Below, piece by piece: positions 30,920-39,795 of a stretch of 64,000 nucleotides of DNA (the stretch's first letter is position 1; each line of letters starts with the position of its first letter). The stretch comes from JACVRX01 sp963831385 (lineage in GTDB: Bacteria; Actinomycetota; Actinomycetes; Jiangellales; Jiangellaceae), in the NCBI GenBank assembly GCA_963831385.1, contig CAWHPW010000017.1, positions 90,943-154,942 on the forward strand. The letters run 5' to 3'. The position numbers and the translations under genes were made by a program. The notes under the pieces are model-generated. The model searched no databases. It worked only from the letters and a program-made list of their open reading frames with translations, and was not told the DNA's origin.

Positions 30920-31819
30920 TGGCCACGACAGGAACCGACGTGCGCGGTCCGTCGACGGCGCCCGGCGCCGATTCGGCCACGCGCCGATCGCGGCCGCGCA
31001 CACGGCGCCGGCTCTGGGGTGTGCTCGCCGTCGCCGTCGCGATCCTGTGGGCGTTCCCGGTCTACTGGATGGTCAACAGCGCCTTCCTGCCAGGCAACAG
31101 GATCCGGGGCACAGAACCGACGTTCTTCCCGGTGCCGGGCACGCTGGACAACTTCACGCGGGTCTTCGAGAACGGCGACTTCCTCTCGGCGCTGCGGATC
31201 AGCCTGACCGTCACCCTGTTGACAGTCGTCGTCACGCTGGTCGTCGCGTTCCTGGCTGCACTCGCGGTCTCCCGGTTCCGGTTCCGCGGCCGCATGGCGT
31301 TCATCGTGACGATCCTGCTCGTGCAGATGATCCCGGCCGAAGGACTGTTCATCTCCCAGTTCAAGATGCTGGAGGGCTGGAACCTGCTCAACAGCGTGGT
31401 CGGCCTCGGCCTGCTCTACGTCGCTGCTGTGCGTGCCGTTCACGATCTGGATGCTGCGCGGGTTCGTCGACGGGTGCCGATCGAGCTGGAGGAGGCCGCG
31501 ATGGTCGACGGCTGCAGCCGCACGCAGGCGTTCCTCCGCGATCACGTTCCCGCTGCTCGCGCCGGGGCTGGTCGCGAGCGGGGTGTTCGCGTTCATGCAG
31601 GCCTGGAACGAGTTCACCCTCGCGCTGGTCGTCATGACCCGGCCGGAGAACCAGACGCTGCCGGTCTGGCTGCGGACATTCACCGAGGTCAACCGCGCCA
31701 CCGACTGGGGCGGCATCATGGCCGGCTCGACGCTGCTCGCGATCCCGGTCGTGATCTTCTTCCTGCTCGTCCAGCACCGGATGGCCGCCGGGCTCGTCTC
31801 GGGCGCGGTGAAGGGCTGA
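30916..31819 (+). pseudogene. Sugar ABC transporter permease 2, frameshifted
   Basis: MalG/LacG-like permease: WAFPVYWMVNSAFLPGNRI, SLTVTLLTVVVTLVVAFLAA, VSRFRFRGRMAFIVTILLVQ, MPFTIWMLRGFVDG, the EAA-loop segment IELEEAAMVDGCSRTQAF and a final FAFMQAWNEFTLALVVMTRP region. Frame changes near 31425, 31475 and 31545. Joined length about 300 residues. The GTG overlaps the preceding stop, and the glycosidase gene starts 3 bases after its stop, so binding protein, permeases and glycosidase look like one operon. Confidence 0.8.
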
Positions 31820-31822
31820 GGC

Positions 31823-33398
31823 GTGACTCGTCCCCACGAACCCGCTCACCTGCGGGGGCTGGCCTTGGCCACCCTTTTTCCCGGCTTCGCTGGCGTCGCG
31901 CAGCCGCCCGCGTGGTTACGCGCCCTCATCGTCGAAGGCCTCGGCGGGGTGGTCCTCTTCAGCCGGAACGTCGACCGCCGCCGCGGCGACCGGGGCGTGG
32001 CGGCGCTCACCGCTCGGCTGCGCGCTGATCGCGCAGACCTGCTCGTCGCCGGCGACGAGGAAGGCGGCGACGTCACCCGGCTGGATGCGAGCACTGGTCG
32101 GACCTGCCCGGAAGCGGCGGTCGACGCCGTCTACGATCCGGAGAACCCGCAAGGGGCCGCGTGCTCGGCGCCCGGCTACGCGGAGCGGGTTCACGAACCT
32201 CGCGCGGTGGCCGATCTCGACGTCGATCCGCAGAACCCGATCGTTGGGGTGCGGGCGTTCGGCTCGAATCCACGCCTCGTCGCCCGGCACGTGCGGGCTT
32301 CGTCGAGGGTCAGCAGTCTTGGCGGGTCGCCGCGACGGCCAAGCACTTCCCGGGACACGGCGCCACCGCCGAGGACAGCATCTCACGCGTCCCGACCGTC
32401 CGCATCTCCGTCGTCGAGCTGGTCCAGCGAGAGCTGGTGCCGTTCCGGGCGGCGATCGCCGCCGGTGTCCAGATCGTGATGACGGCCCATATGATCGTCC
32501 CCGCGCTCGACCCGGACCGGCCGGCGACGCTGTCGCGGAACGTGGTGACCGGCCTGCTTCGGGATCGGCTCGGGTTCGACGGCGTCGTCATGACGGACGC
32601 GCTGGACATGCGGGCCATCAGTGGAACCGTCGGTCAGGTCGATGGCGCCGTGCTGGCCTCGCCGCGGGTGTCGATGCGCTGTGTCTTGGCGGTGAGAGCA
32701 CGCACGAAGACGGTGGAGGCGATCGTCACGGCGGTTGTGGAGCAGTCGTGTCCGGGCGGCTCGGTTACGAGCGGCTTGCTGAGGCGGCCGGGCGGGTACA
32801 GCGGCTCGCCGTTGGGTCGCCGTCGCGCCCGATGGCCGGACGGCCGTCGGCCGTTCGGTGGGGGAGCGGGCGGCCCGGCGTGCGGTGGTCCAAGAGGTCG
32901 GGTCGTGGTCGCCGGCCCGCCGGTCGTGCTGGAGCTGCAGGACGACCGTCGATGGCTGCCGGTTTGGTTCCGTGGGGGGTCGGCACGCCACTCGCCGAGC
33001 GACTGCCGGGAACGGTGGTGGTTCCGGTCACCCGGTCCGGCCCGGTCCCGTCGGTGTCGTGCTCGACCATCCCGGCCGCTCGGTGGTCGTGTCGTGCGCG
33101 GAGTCCGCCGGCAGGCCTGGCAGGCCGACGTGGTCGCGCGGTCCGGGCCGTGCGCCCCGAGGTCGTGGTCGTCGACCACGAGCTGCCGGCCGGCCCGGAC
33201 GTCCTCGGTGAGCATTACGTGCTGGCGTTCGGAGCCGCGAGGGTGACCGCGGACACCGTCGTCGACGTGATGGCCGGCACGTCCGCGCCGCGGCCGGCGG
33301 GCGTCGTGCGTAGCGATCCGGCGGATCAGCTGATTCCGTGCCGTCTACTGTGTTGTCGCCAGGCACAGCTCAAACCCGGTGAGCTCGTCGGCGGTTGA
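31823..33398 (+). pseudogene. nagZ: Glycoside hydrolase family 3, beta-N-acetylhexosaminidase (NagZ-like), frameshifted
   Basis: Catalytic (beta/alpha)8 barrel motifs of NagZ-type GH3 are present: GGVVLFSRN, VAGDEEGGDVTRL, DVDPQNPIVGVRAFG, the general-acid region TAKHFPGHGATAEDS and the nucleophile region GVVMTDALDMRAI. It removes terminal GlcNAc from chitooligosaccharides or peptidoglycan fragments. The C-terminal third is badly scrambled over three frames, so the 3' boundary is approximate. GTG 31823 lies 3 bases after the permease stop. Paired with the importer, this points to uptake of GlcNAc-containing oligosaccharides followed by cytoplasmic hydrolysis; no signal peptide is visible, supporting that. 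Confidence 0.75.
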
Positions 33399-33470
33399 CG
33401 GTTCGGGGTCGACGAGCGTCCGGCTAGGATTCGCACCGTCTCGAGCCGCTGTCTGAAAACGAGGTTCGCC

Positions 33471-34070
33471 GTGTCGCTCAGCCGCCGTGCCCTGGCTGCC
33501 GTGCTCTGCGTCCTGGCCGGTGCCTCGCTCGCCGCCTGCAACACCGAGCAGATCGGGGCGGCAGCCGTGGTGGGCGACACGCGGATCACCGTCGCCGAAC
33601 TTCAGGAACAGGTCACCGAGCTCGCCGATTCGCTGCCGGACAGCGCAGGGGCCATCGGGGATCAGAGCGCTGCCCAGCACACGATCCTGGAGCGGATGAT
33701 CCAGAGCATGCTGCTCGCCGCTGTCGCCGCCGACGAGGGCGTCGAGGTGTCCGAGGCCGAGATCGACGTGTTGATCGACGAGCAGGTCACGTCCCAGGCC
33801 CCGGACGGAGACATCGGACCGCTGCTCGCACAGAACAACCTCACCGAGACCAGCTTGCGGCCGTTCGTGCGAGATCAGCTGACCGCCACCAAGTTGATCG
33901 ACGAGCTCGGCGGGCAGGAGGAGCTCGTCCAGGTCCTCACCGAGAAGGCGGACGAGATCGGCGTTACCGTGAGCCCCCGCTACGGAACCTGGAATGGAGT
34001 GGTGCTCGAGCAGTCGAGCGGGTCGATCTCCGAGCCCGAATCCGGGTCGGCCGAGACTCCAGCGGGCTGA
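33471..34070 (+). CDS. SurA-N-like lipoprotein
   Basis: Intact 199-residue lipoprotein: RRALAAVLCVLAGASLAAC is a clear signal with lipobox LAAC. The mature part starts like SurA/PrsA chaperones (VGDTRITVAELQEQVTELAD) with helical ERMIQSMLLAAVAADEGVEV, but it ends without a parvulin-type isomerase domain. Likely an extracytoplasmic folding helper anchored to the membrane. GTG 33471 follows gagg-like sequence weakly. mazG starts 9 bases later, so they are probably co-transcribed, as in related actinobacteria. Confidence 0.75.
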   Translation: MSLSRRALAAVLCVLAGASLAACNTEQIGAAAVVGDTRITVAELQEQVTELADSLPDSAGAIGDQSAAQHTILERMIQSMLLAAVAADEGVEVSEAEIDVLIDEQVTSQAPDGDIGPLLAQNNLTETSLRPFVRDQLTATKLIDELGGQEELVQVLTEKADEIGVTVSPRYGTWNGVVLEQSSGSISEPESGSAETPAG

Positions 34071-34079
34071 TGAGCTGCG

Positions 34080-35099
34080 GTGACCGCCGGTCGCCTCGTC
34101 CTGCTGGTCACTAGTCCCCGGGTGGCGCCGGGGCTGCTCACTGCGGCTGCCTGGGACGTCTTGCGGGCCGGGCGGGTGCTCGTCGCGAATGCCGATCATC
34201 CTCAACTGGAAGCGATGCGGGCCGCCGGTATCCAACCGGAGCCGGTGGGCTTGGTGACGCCGGCGGTGCTACTGGATATGGCCGCCACTGGCCCCATCGT
34301 GTGGGTCGGTTCCCCCGACGGCGATCCCGGTCTGGCCGATGGAATCGCAGCCGAGTTGGCAGCCCGAGCGGGGCCGGGACGGTCGCTTCCCGTGGTCGAG
34401 GTGATGACCGGGTCGTACGACCTGCCGGGGGCGAGACTGCTCGATCTCGTCGCCGTGATGGACCGCCTCCGCTCGCCCGGCGGCTGCCCGTGGGACCGCG
34501 AGCAGACCCACCGGTCACTCGCCACGTACCTGCTGGAGGAGACCTACGAGACGCTCGAGGCGATCGAGTCCGATCCGGCCCACCTGCGCGAGGAGCTCGG
34601 GGACCTGCTGCTGCAGATCGTGTTCCATGCCCGGATCGCCGAGGAGGGCCAGCCGGAGGCGTGGTCCATCGACGATGTCGCCGCCGGCATCGTCGAGAAG
34701 CTGATCCGACGGCATCCGCACGTCTTCGCCGAGGGGGAAGCCAGCACGGCCGCGCACGTCGAGGCGCGCTGGGACGAGCTCAAGCGGACCGAGAAGCAGC
34801 GCACCTCGGCCCTCGACGGCATACCTGCGACCCTGCCTGCGCTCGCGCTGGCCGCCAAGGTGATGGGACGGGCCGCCCGTGCCGGTGTTGCTCCCGACCT
34901 CGAGCCCGAGCCGTCGGCCTCCATCGGCGACTCGCTGCTCGCCGTCGTCGAGAGAGCACGTACCGAGGGCGTCGATCCCGAGCAGGCGCTCCGCGACGCC
35001 GTTCGCCGCTACGCCGAGAAGGTGCGAGAACTGGAGGCCGAGCTAGGACTTGACGGCCTGAGGTCGGCAGAGGGGCCGGACGCGGAAGCGGGCGTCTAA
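34080..35099 (+). CDS. mazG: Nucleoside triphosphate pyrophosphohydrolase MazG
   Basis: Intact 339-residue protein. The MazG core is at about residues 120-240: GGCPWDREQTHRSL, then metal-ligand helices LLEETYETLEAIE (151-163) and REELGDLLLQIVFHARIAEE (170-189). A second partial helix pair follows LPALALAAKVMGRAARAG. Residues 1-115 form an N-terminal domain like the tetrapyrrole-methylase-type extension seen in actinobacterial MazG, without an obvious SAM site. It hydrolyses damaged or excess NTPs. GTG start. Its final codons and stop lie inside a 34-base direct repeat. Confidence 0.9.
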   Translation: MTAGRLVLLVTSPRVAPGLLTAAAWDVLRAGRVLVANADHPQLEAMRAAGIQPEPVGLVTPAVLLDMAATGPIVWVGSPDGDPGLADGIAAELAARAGPGRSLPVVEVMTGSYDLPGARLLDLVAVMDRLRSPGGCPWDREQTHRSLATYLLEETYETLEAIESDPAHLREELGDLLLQIVFHARIAEEGQPEAWSIDDVAAGIVEKLIRRHPHVFAEGEASTAAHVEARWDELKRTEKQRTSALDGIPATLPALALAAKVMGRAARAGVAPDLEPEPSASIGDSLLAVVERARTEGVDPEQALRDAVRRYAEKVRELEAELGLDGLRSAEGPDAEAGV

Positions 35100-35195
35100 A
35101 GAGCGATTCGTGGCAAGAGCGTTTGGCGGCTACAAACCGGCAGGTCGACGGAGCGCGGAATGCGGAAGCGGGCGTCTAAAGAGCGATTCGTGGCA
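35082..35195. repeat. 34-base direct repeat spanning the mazG stop, with hairpins before eno
   Basis: Positions 35082-35115 and 35162-35195 are identical over 34 bases, spaced 80 bases start to start. The first copy includes the last codons and TAA of mazG; the second repeats them in non-coding sequence. In and after the second copy GCGATTCG (35183-35190) pairs with CGAATCGC (35209-35216), and GCGGAGC (35224-35230) with GCTCCGC (35238-35244). These may act as mazG terminators or eno leader structures. The duplication could be genuine slippage or an assembly error. Confidence 0.8.
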
Positions 35196-35351
35196 TGCTC
35201 TTCGGCCGCGAATCGCGGAGCCCGCGGAGCATTCCGGGCTCCGCCGACCCCCTCAACCGGCCTGGTGCCCGCGGAGCGTCCGGCCCCTCGGCCGAACTGC
35301 CCACAGGCGCGGGAGCCAGGGTCCGGCTCTGAGCGCCGTTAGGATCCCGAC

Positions 35352-36632
35352 GTGGCCACGATCGAAGCTGTCGGCGCGCGGGAGATCCTCGACTCGCGCG
35401 GAAACCCCACTGTGGAGGTCGAGGTCGCACTCGACGACTCGACGATCGCCCGGGCCGCTGTGCCGTCAGGTGCGTCGACAGGCGCATTCGAGGCGGCGGA
35501 GCTGCGCGACGGCGACTCGGAGCGATACCTGGGCAAGGGCGTCGAGAAGGCTGTCACCGCTGTCCTCGACGAGATCGGACCGGAGCTGCTGGGGTTCGAG
35601 GCGAGCGAACAGCGGCTGGTCGACCAGGCCCTCCTGGACCTCGACGGCACACCGAACAAGGAGCGGCTCGGCGCCAACGCCGTGCTCGGCGTCTCGCTCG
35701 CCGTCGCCAGAGCAGCAGCGGACTCCGCGGAGCTGCCGTTGTTCCGTTACGTCGGCGGACCCAACGCGCACCTGCTGCCGGTTCCGATGCTGAACATCCT
35801 CAACGGCGGTGCGCACGCCGACAGCAACGTCGACATCCAGGAGTTCATGGTGGCGCCGATCGGCGGCGGCACCTTCCGCGAGGCCCTGCAGTGGGGAGCG
35901 GAGGTCTACCACGCGCTCAAGTCGGTCTTGAAAGAGAAGGGCTATGCGACGGGGCTCGGCGACGAGGGCGGCTTCGCGCCCAACCTGCCGAGCAACCGGG
36001 ACGCGCTCGACCTCATCGCGGTGGCCATCGAGAAGGCCGGGTTCACCGTTGGGCGTGACGTGGCGCTGGCGCTTGACGTCGCCGCCACCGAGTTCTTCGC
36101 CGACGGTGCCTACACGTTCGAGGGTGCGACCAAGACCGCCGAGGAGATCTCCGCCTACTACGCCGAGCTGGTCTCCGCGTACCCGCTGGTCTCGATCGAG
36201 GACCCGCTCGCCGAGGACGACTGGGCCGGCTGGGCAGCGCTGACGGCTGCCATCGGTGACCGGGTGCAGATCGTCGGCGACGATCTGTTCGTGACCAATC
36301 CCGAGCGCCTCGAGCGGGGGATCGCGGAAGGCTGTGCCAACGCCTTGCTGGTCAAGGTCAACCAGATCGGCACGCTGACCGAGACCCTGGACGCGGTAGC
36401 GCTCGCGCACCGGTCCGGCTACCGCTGCATGATGAGCCACCGTTCCGGCGAGACCGAGGACACGACAATCGCCGACCTCGCCGTCGCGACCGACTGCGGC
36501 CAGATCAAGACCGGCGCACCGGCTCGGTCCGAGCGAGTGGCGAAGTACAACCAGCTGCTGCGGATCGAGGAAGAACTCGACGACGCGGCCCGGTATGCGG
36601 GCGCCAGAGCTTTCCCCAGGTTCACGGCCTAG
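35352..36632 (+). CDS. eno: Enolase
   Basis: Intact 426-residue enolase converting 2-phosphoglycerate to phosphoenolpyruvate. Key stretches: AREILDSRGNPTVEVEV, VPSGASTGAFEA (mobile loop), MLNILNGGAHADSNVDIQEF, GLGDEGGFAPNL, SIEDPLAEDDW, IVGDDLFVTNP, LVKVNQIGTLTE (catalytic Lys) and SHRSGETEDTTIADLAV. The start GTG 35352 gives the standard VATIEAVGAREI N-terminus. Four bases separate it from the next gene. This is one of the best-supported core genes and shows no frame change. Confidence 0.98.
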   Translation: MATIEAVGAREILDSRGNPTVEVEVALDDSTIARAAVPSGASTGAFEAAELRDGDSERYLGKGVEKAVTAVLDEIGPELLGFEASEQRLVDQALLDLDGTPNKERLGANAVLGVSLAVARAAADSAELPLFRYVGGPNAHLLPVPMLNILNGGAHADSNVDIQEFMVAPIGGGTFREALQWGAEVYHALKSVLKEKGYATGLGDEGGFAPNLPSNRDALDLIAVAIEKAGFTVGRDVALALDVAATEFFADGAYTFEGATKTAEEISAYYAELVSAYPLVSIEDPLAEDDWAGWAALTAAIGDRVQIVGDDLFVTNPERLERGIAEGCANALLVKVNQIGTLTETLDAVALAHRSGYRCMMSHRSGETEDTTIADLAVATDCGQIKTGAPARSERVAKYNQLLRIEEELDDAARYAGARAFPRFTA

Positions 36633-36635
36633 CCG

Positions 36636-37187
36636 ATGGCCGGTCGTCCTGCCCGCGGTCCCGGCGCCCGGCCGTCCGCCGGTGCGCGGCCAACTCAGCG
36701 ACGATCGACCCGGCCCGTACCGCGATCGCAGGGCCCCGATGCCGGTCCCAGCGACATCCGTCGAGCATCCGGACCGTCCACCCGGAACGCCAGGCGTGGT
36801 TCGTTCACCAGCCGAGCCGCGGTCCTCGCCCTCGTACTTGGCGTGCTGGCCGTCTCCTACGCCTATCCCCTGCGGGCTTGGTACGACCAGCACACCCGGC
36901 GCAGCGCCCTCGAGCAGGAGTCCGCCGAGTTGCGCGCGTCGGTCGACCAGCTCGAAACGGAGCTGCGGCTCTGGGATGACCCCGCTTACGTGCGCGCCCA
37001 GGCGCGGGAACGGCTCGGTTTCGTCCTGCCGGGCGAGGTCGGCTACGTCGTCGTCGACGAGAACGGGGCTACCGAGCCGGTGACGACGACCGAGGGCATT
37101 CCGGTGACGGCAGACGGGCCGTGGTACTCCCGGCTGTGGGCGTCGCTGGAGGCAGCGGACGTGCCGCGGGCCGACGAGGCGGAGTGA
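36636..37187 (+). CDS. Septum formation initiator protein (FtsB/DivIC-like)
   Basis: 183 residues: a basic, Pro/Arg-rich cytoplasmic N-terminus (1-58), one membrane segment AAVLALVLGVLAVSYAYPL (61-79), a short coiled coil (about 85-115, HTRRSALEQESAELRASVDQ), then DDPAYVRAQARERLGFVLPG, the hallmark of the DivIC/FtsB family. It helps assemble the divisome in the membrane. The position directly after eno is conserved in many Gram-positive bacteria. The stop overlaps the next GTG (GTGA). Confidence 0.9.
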   Translation: MAGRPARGPGARPSAGARPTQRRSTRPVPRSQGPDAGPSDIRRASGPSTRNARRGSFTSRAAVLALVLGVLAVSYAYPLRAWYDQHTRRSALEQESAELRASVDQLETELRLWDDPAYVRAQARERLGFVLPGEVGYVVVDENGATEPVTTTEGIPVTADGPWYSRLWASLEAADVPRADEAE

Positions 37188-37696
37188 CTTCGCCGTCTCC
37201 GGCCGACCTGACGGCGGTGTCCGTGCAGTTGGGCCGGCCAGCTCGTGGCCTGCGGGCCGTGGCACATCGGTGCCCGTGCGGGTTGCCCGACGTCGTCGAG
37301 ACCGAGCCGCGTCTGCCGGACGGAACGCCGTTTCCCACCATGTACTACCTGACCTGCCCACGTGCGGCGGCGGCCGTGTCGACACTGGAGTCGGCGGGTG
37401 TGATGCGGCAGATGTCTGATCGCCTGGCGACGGATCCAGACCTCGCCGCCGCGTATCGGGCCGCTCACGGTGACTACCTCGCTCGCCGCGAGCGGGTCGC
37501 CGCCGTGCCGGAGATCGCCGGAGTCTCTGCCGGTGGCATGCCGAATCGCGTGAAGTGTCTGCATGCCTTGCTGGCGCATGCGCTGGCGGCGGGCACGGGG
37601 GTCAACCCGCTGGGTGACGAGGTTCGCGAGGTGCTGGGGTCGTGGTGGTCGCCGGGTCCGTGCGTGGCTGTTCCAGCTGGCCAGGACGGTCCATGA
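37184..37696 (+). CDS. DUF501 family protein
   Basis: 170 residues from GTG 37184. The family pattern is clear: VSVQLGRPARGLRAVAHRCP, CGLPDVVETEPRLPDGTPFP, TMYYLTCPRAAAAVSTLES, and GMPNRVKCLHALLAHALAAG near the end. Function is unknown; conserved Cys and His residues could form a metal site. Genes of this family sit between divIC and ppx in many actinobacteria, as here. Both ends overlap neighbours by 4 bases, so it is translationally coupled. Confidence 0.9.
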   Translation: MTSPSPADLTAVSVQLGRPARGLRAVAHRCPCGLPDVVETEPRLPDGTPFPTMYYLTCPRAAAAVSTLESAGVMRQMSDRLATDPDLAAAYRAAHGDYLARRERVAAVPEIAGVSAGGMPNRVKCLHALLAHALAAGTGVNPLGDEVREVLGSWWSPGPCVAVPAGQDGP

Positions 37697-38638
37697 CCCG
37701 GGTGGCAGTGATCGACTGCGGGACCAACTCGCTGCGCCTGCTGGTCACCGATATCGATGGTGACGCTCAGCGCGACGTGGACCGCCGGCTCGAGATCGTC
37801 CGGCTCGGGCAGGGAGTCGACCGGACAGGCCAGTTCGCGCCGGAGGCGTTGGCCCGCACGCTCACCGTCGTCAAGAAATACGCCGCTCGGATAGACACGC
37901 TGGGCGTCGATCGGGTCCGGATGGTGGCGACCAGCGCAAGTCGAGATGTCCTGGACCGCAGCGCGTTCGCGTCCGACGTCCACGCAGTGCTCGGTATCGA
38001 ACCCGAGGTGATCTCCGGCGAGGAGGAGGCCCGGCTTTCGTTCGCGGGGGCGACCAGAGGCTTGCCGCCGTCGGTGCCGACGCCCTATCTCGTCGCCGAC
38101 ATCGGCGGCGGGTCGACCGAGCTGGCGTCGGGGACGACGGCCGTCGACACAGCGTGCAGCATCGACATCGGCTGTGTGCGGTTGTCCGAGCGGCATTTCG
38201 GCTCGGACCCACCGCGACCCATCGAGATCGAGGCTGCCCGGGCGGAGATCGAGGCGGGTCTGGACCGGGCGCTGAGCGTCGTGCCGATCGCGGCTGCCGG
38301 AAGCCTGGTTGGCCTCGCCGGCTCGGTCACCACAGTGGCCGCGATCCATCTGGGCCTGACGGAGTATGAGCCGGCTGCGATTCATCGCGCGCGGGTTCCG
38401 GCCGGCGCGGTTCGGGGCATCAGCGAGCGAGCTGCTGACCGCGTCGCATGCGCAGCGGGCGGCGATCCCGGTCATGCATCCCGGCCGGGTCGACGTGATC
38501 GCCGCGGGTGCCCTCGTCCTGCGGTGTGTCACCGACCGCGCCCGCGTCGACGAGGTAATCGCGAGCGAGGCCGACATCCTGGACGGGATCGCGTGGGAGC
38601 TTGCGCAGCCTGCGGATCGCCTGCCACCCGTGTCGTGA
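37693..38638 (+). pseudogene. ppx: Exopolyphosphatase/guanosine pentaphosphatase (Ppx/GppA), one frameshift
   Basis: Actin-fold phosphatase degrading polyphosphate or pppGpp. VAVIDCGTNSLRLLVTDI (phosphate 1), ATSASRDVLDRSAFASDV, VISGEEEARLSFAGAT, the phosphate 2 motif VADIGGGSTELA and AGSLVGLAGSVTTVAAIHLG. The frame changes near 38380, after which HAQRAAIPVMHPGRVDVIAA and the C-terminal helix continue to the stop at 38636-38638. About 315 residues, the usual length of the short actinobacterial form. ATG 37693 overlaps the DUF501 stop. The stop codon lies inside the left arm of a 16-base palindrome. Confidence 0.88.
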
Positions 38639-38699
38639 AGATCGTCGTGCTGCTCCGCGCCCACCTTTCGCGCGATCGAATCCGCACGACGATCTTCAC
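38635..38699. repeat. 16-bp perfect inverted repeat between ppx and the DNA glycosylase
   Basis: GTGAAGATCGTCGTGC (38635-38650) and its exact complement GCACGACGATCTTCAC (38684-38699) enclose 33 bases. The left arm includes the ppx stop codon. It would form a very stable hairpin in RNA and could serve as a terminator, but length and perfection also fit a dispersed palindromic element. Two further long palindromes occur in the next intergenic gaps. Confidence 0.85.
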
Positions 38700-38732
38700 A
38701 ACCAGCGACTGGACCGGCGAGGGTGATGACCG

Positions 38733-39564
38733 ATGAAGCTGCCGCACCCTGGGATAGGCACGCCGTTCTCCAGCCCGGTCCCTCCGGGCGCCGGGTGGCC
38801 AGGCGACCTGGCAACGGCCCGGACTCCGGTGGCGCACGACCCGACCGACGTCGCCGCGCTCGCCGGTGATGTCGATCTCGCCGAGTTGACCGCGCGATCA
38901 TCGGTGTGCCGGGCATGCCCCCGGCTGGTGGCGTGGCGGGAGCAGGTGGCCATCACCAAGCGGCGGTCCTTCGCCGACGAGCCCTACTGGGGGCGGCCGG
39001 TGCCGGGCTGGGGAGATCCCGACGCGCGCGTACTGATCGTCGGCCTGGCTCCCGCGGCACACGGCGGGAACCGTACCGGCCGGGTCTTCACCGGCGACCG
39101 CAGCGGCGACTGGCTGTTCGCCGCGTTGCACCGGGCCGGGATGGCAACGCAGCCGACATCGGTTCACGCCGCCGATGAGCTGCGGCTGGTCGGTGCCCGA
39201 GTCGTCGCCCCCGTCCGCTGCGCTCCGCCGGGGAACGCGCCGAGCCCGAGCCGAGCGGGACACCTGTGCTCGCTGGCTGGACCGTGAAGTGCAGCTCCTG
39301 CTGGATACGGTGCAGGCCGTCATCGCGCTGGGCTCGTTCGCCTGGGTGGCAGCGCTCGGGACGCTGGGTCGCAACGGGTTCGCGACACCACGGCCACGGC
39401 CCGCCTTCGGCCACGGGGCCGAAGCAGTTCTCAGCAGATCGAGTGGCTCGGCGATTACGTTGATCGGCTGCTACCACCCGAGCCAGCAGAACACCTTCAC
39501 CGGCAAGCTGACCGAGCCGATGCTCGACGACATCCTCCGCCGCGCGGCGATCATCCCTCGATAG
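38733..39564 (+). pseudogene. Uracil-DNA glycosylase, family 4/5 type (Fe-S), one frameshift
   Basis: SSVCRACPRLVAWREQVA supplies Cys residues of the Fe-S cluster; VLIVGLAPAAHGGNRTGRVF is the catalytic motif 1 of family 5 (UdgB: GLAPAxxGxNRTG), and LIGCYHPSQQNTFTGKL is motif 3. The absence of a catalytic Asp/Asn in motif 1 (Ala at that place) is normal for UdgB. The frame changes near 39220. About 275 residues. It removes uracil and hypoxanthine from DNA. ATG 38733 is chosen; ATG 38726 in another frame is less good. Confidence 0.85.
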
Positions 39565-39607
39565 CGCCGCTCGAGGCATGCCGTGCCGACTCGGTACTGA
39601 CTGGAAG

Positions 39608-39703
39608 TGGCGTGGCACGCCAGACCGGTGCGCGTGGCACGGTCAACCGTTGTGATCGCGCCGGTTATGCGGCTTTTGAGGAGCGGTCCAACGTGCCACG
39701 CGC
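39608..39703. repeat. Inverted repeats in the udg-ndh gap
   Basis: GCGCGTGGCACG (39630-39641) is exactly mirrored by CGTGCCACGCGC (39692-39703) across 50 bases, and TGGCGTGGCACGCCA (39608-39622) is itself palindromic around one central base. The core GTGGCAC recurs in all. No gene is seen in 39565-39795; the rest of the gap holds the ndh promoter. Confidence 0.75.
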
Positions 39704-39759
39704 CGAAACGGCCCGCCAACGGTGCTTCCCGGCGTCCGCCAGACGGCCGCAGCGGACGA

Positions 39760-39789
39760 TTGTGAACAGATTCACAAGCCGGGTAAAGT
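39760..39789 (+). promoter_or_regulatory. Rex-type operator and promoter of ndh
   Basis: TTGTGAACAGATTCACAA (39760-39777) matches the Rex redox-repressor operator pattern TTGTGAA-N4-TTCACAA exactly. The left half doubles as a plausible -35 (TTGTGA), followed after 18 bases by TAAAGT (39784-39789) as -10. Transcription would begin close to 39796, the A of the ndh ATG, so the message is probably leaderless; no ribosome-binding sequence is seen before the ATG. Rex in Streptomyces is known to repress respiratory genes including ndh when NADH is low. Confidence 0.8.
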
Positions 39790-39795
39790 TGACCC

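Noticed and set aside
35466..37385. A 639-residue open frame on the minus strand
   Set aside because: It is antisense to the intact enolase and DivIC/DUF501 genes; composition is that of a shadow frame in GC-rich DNA and it has no motifs.
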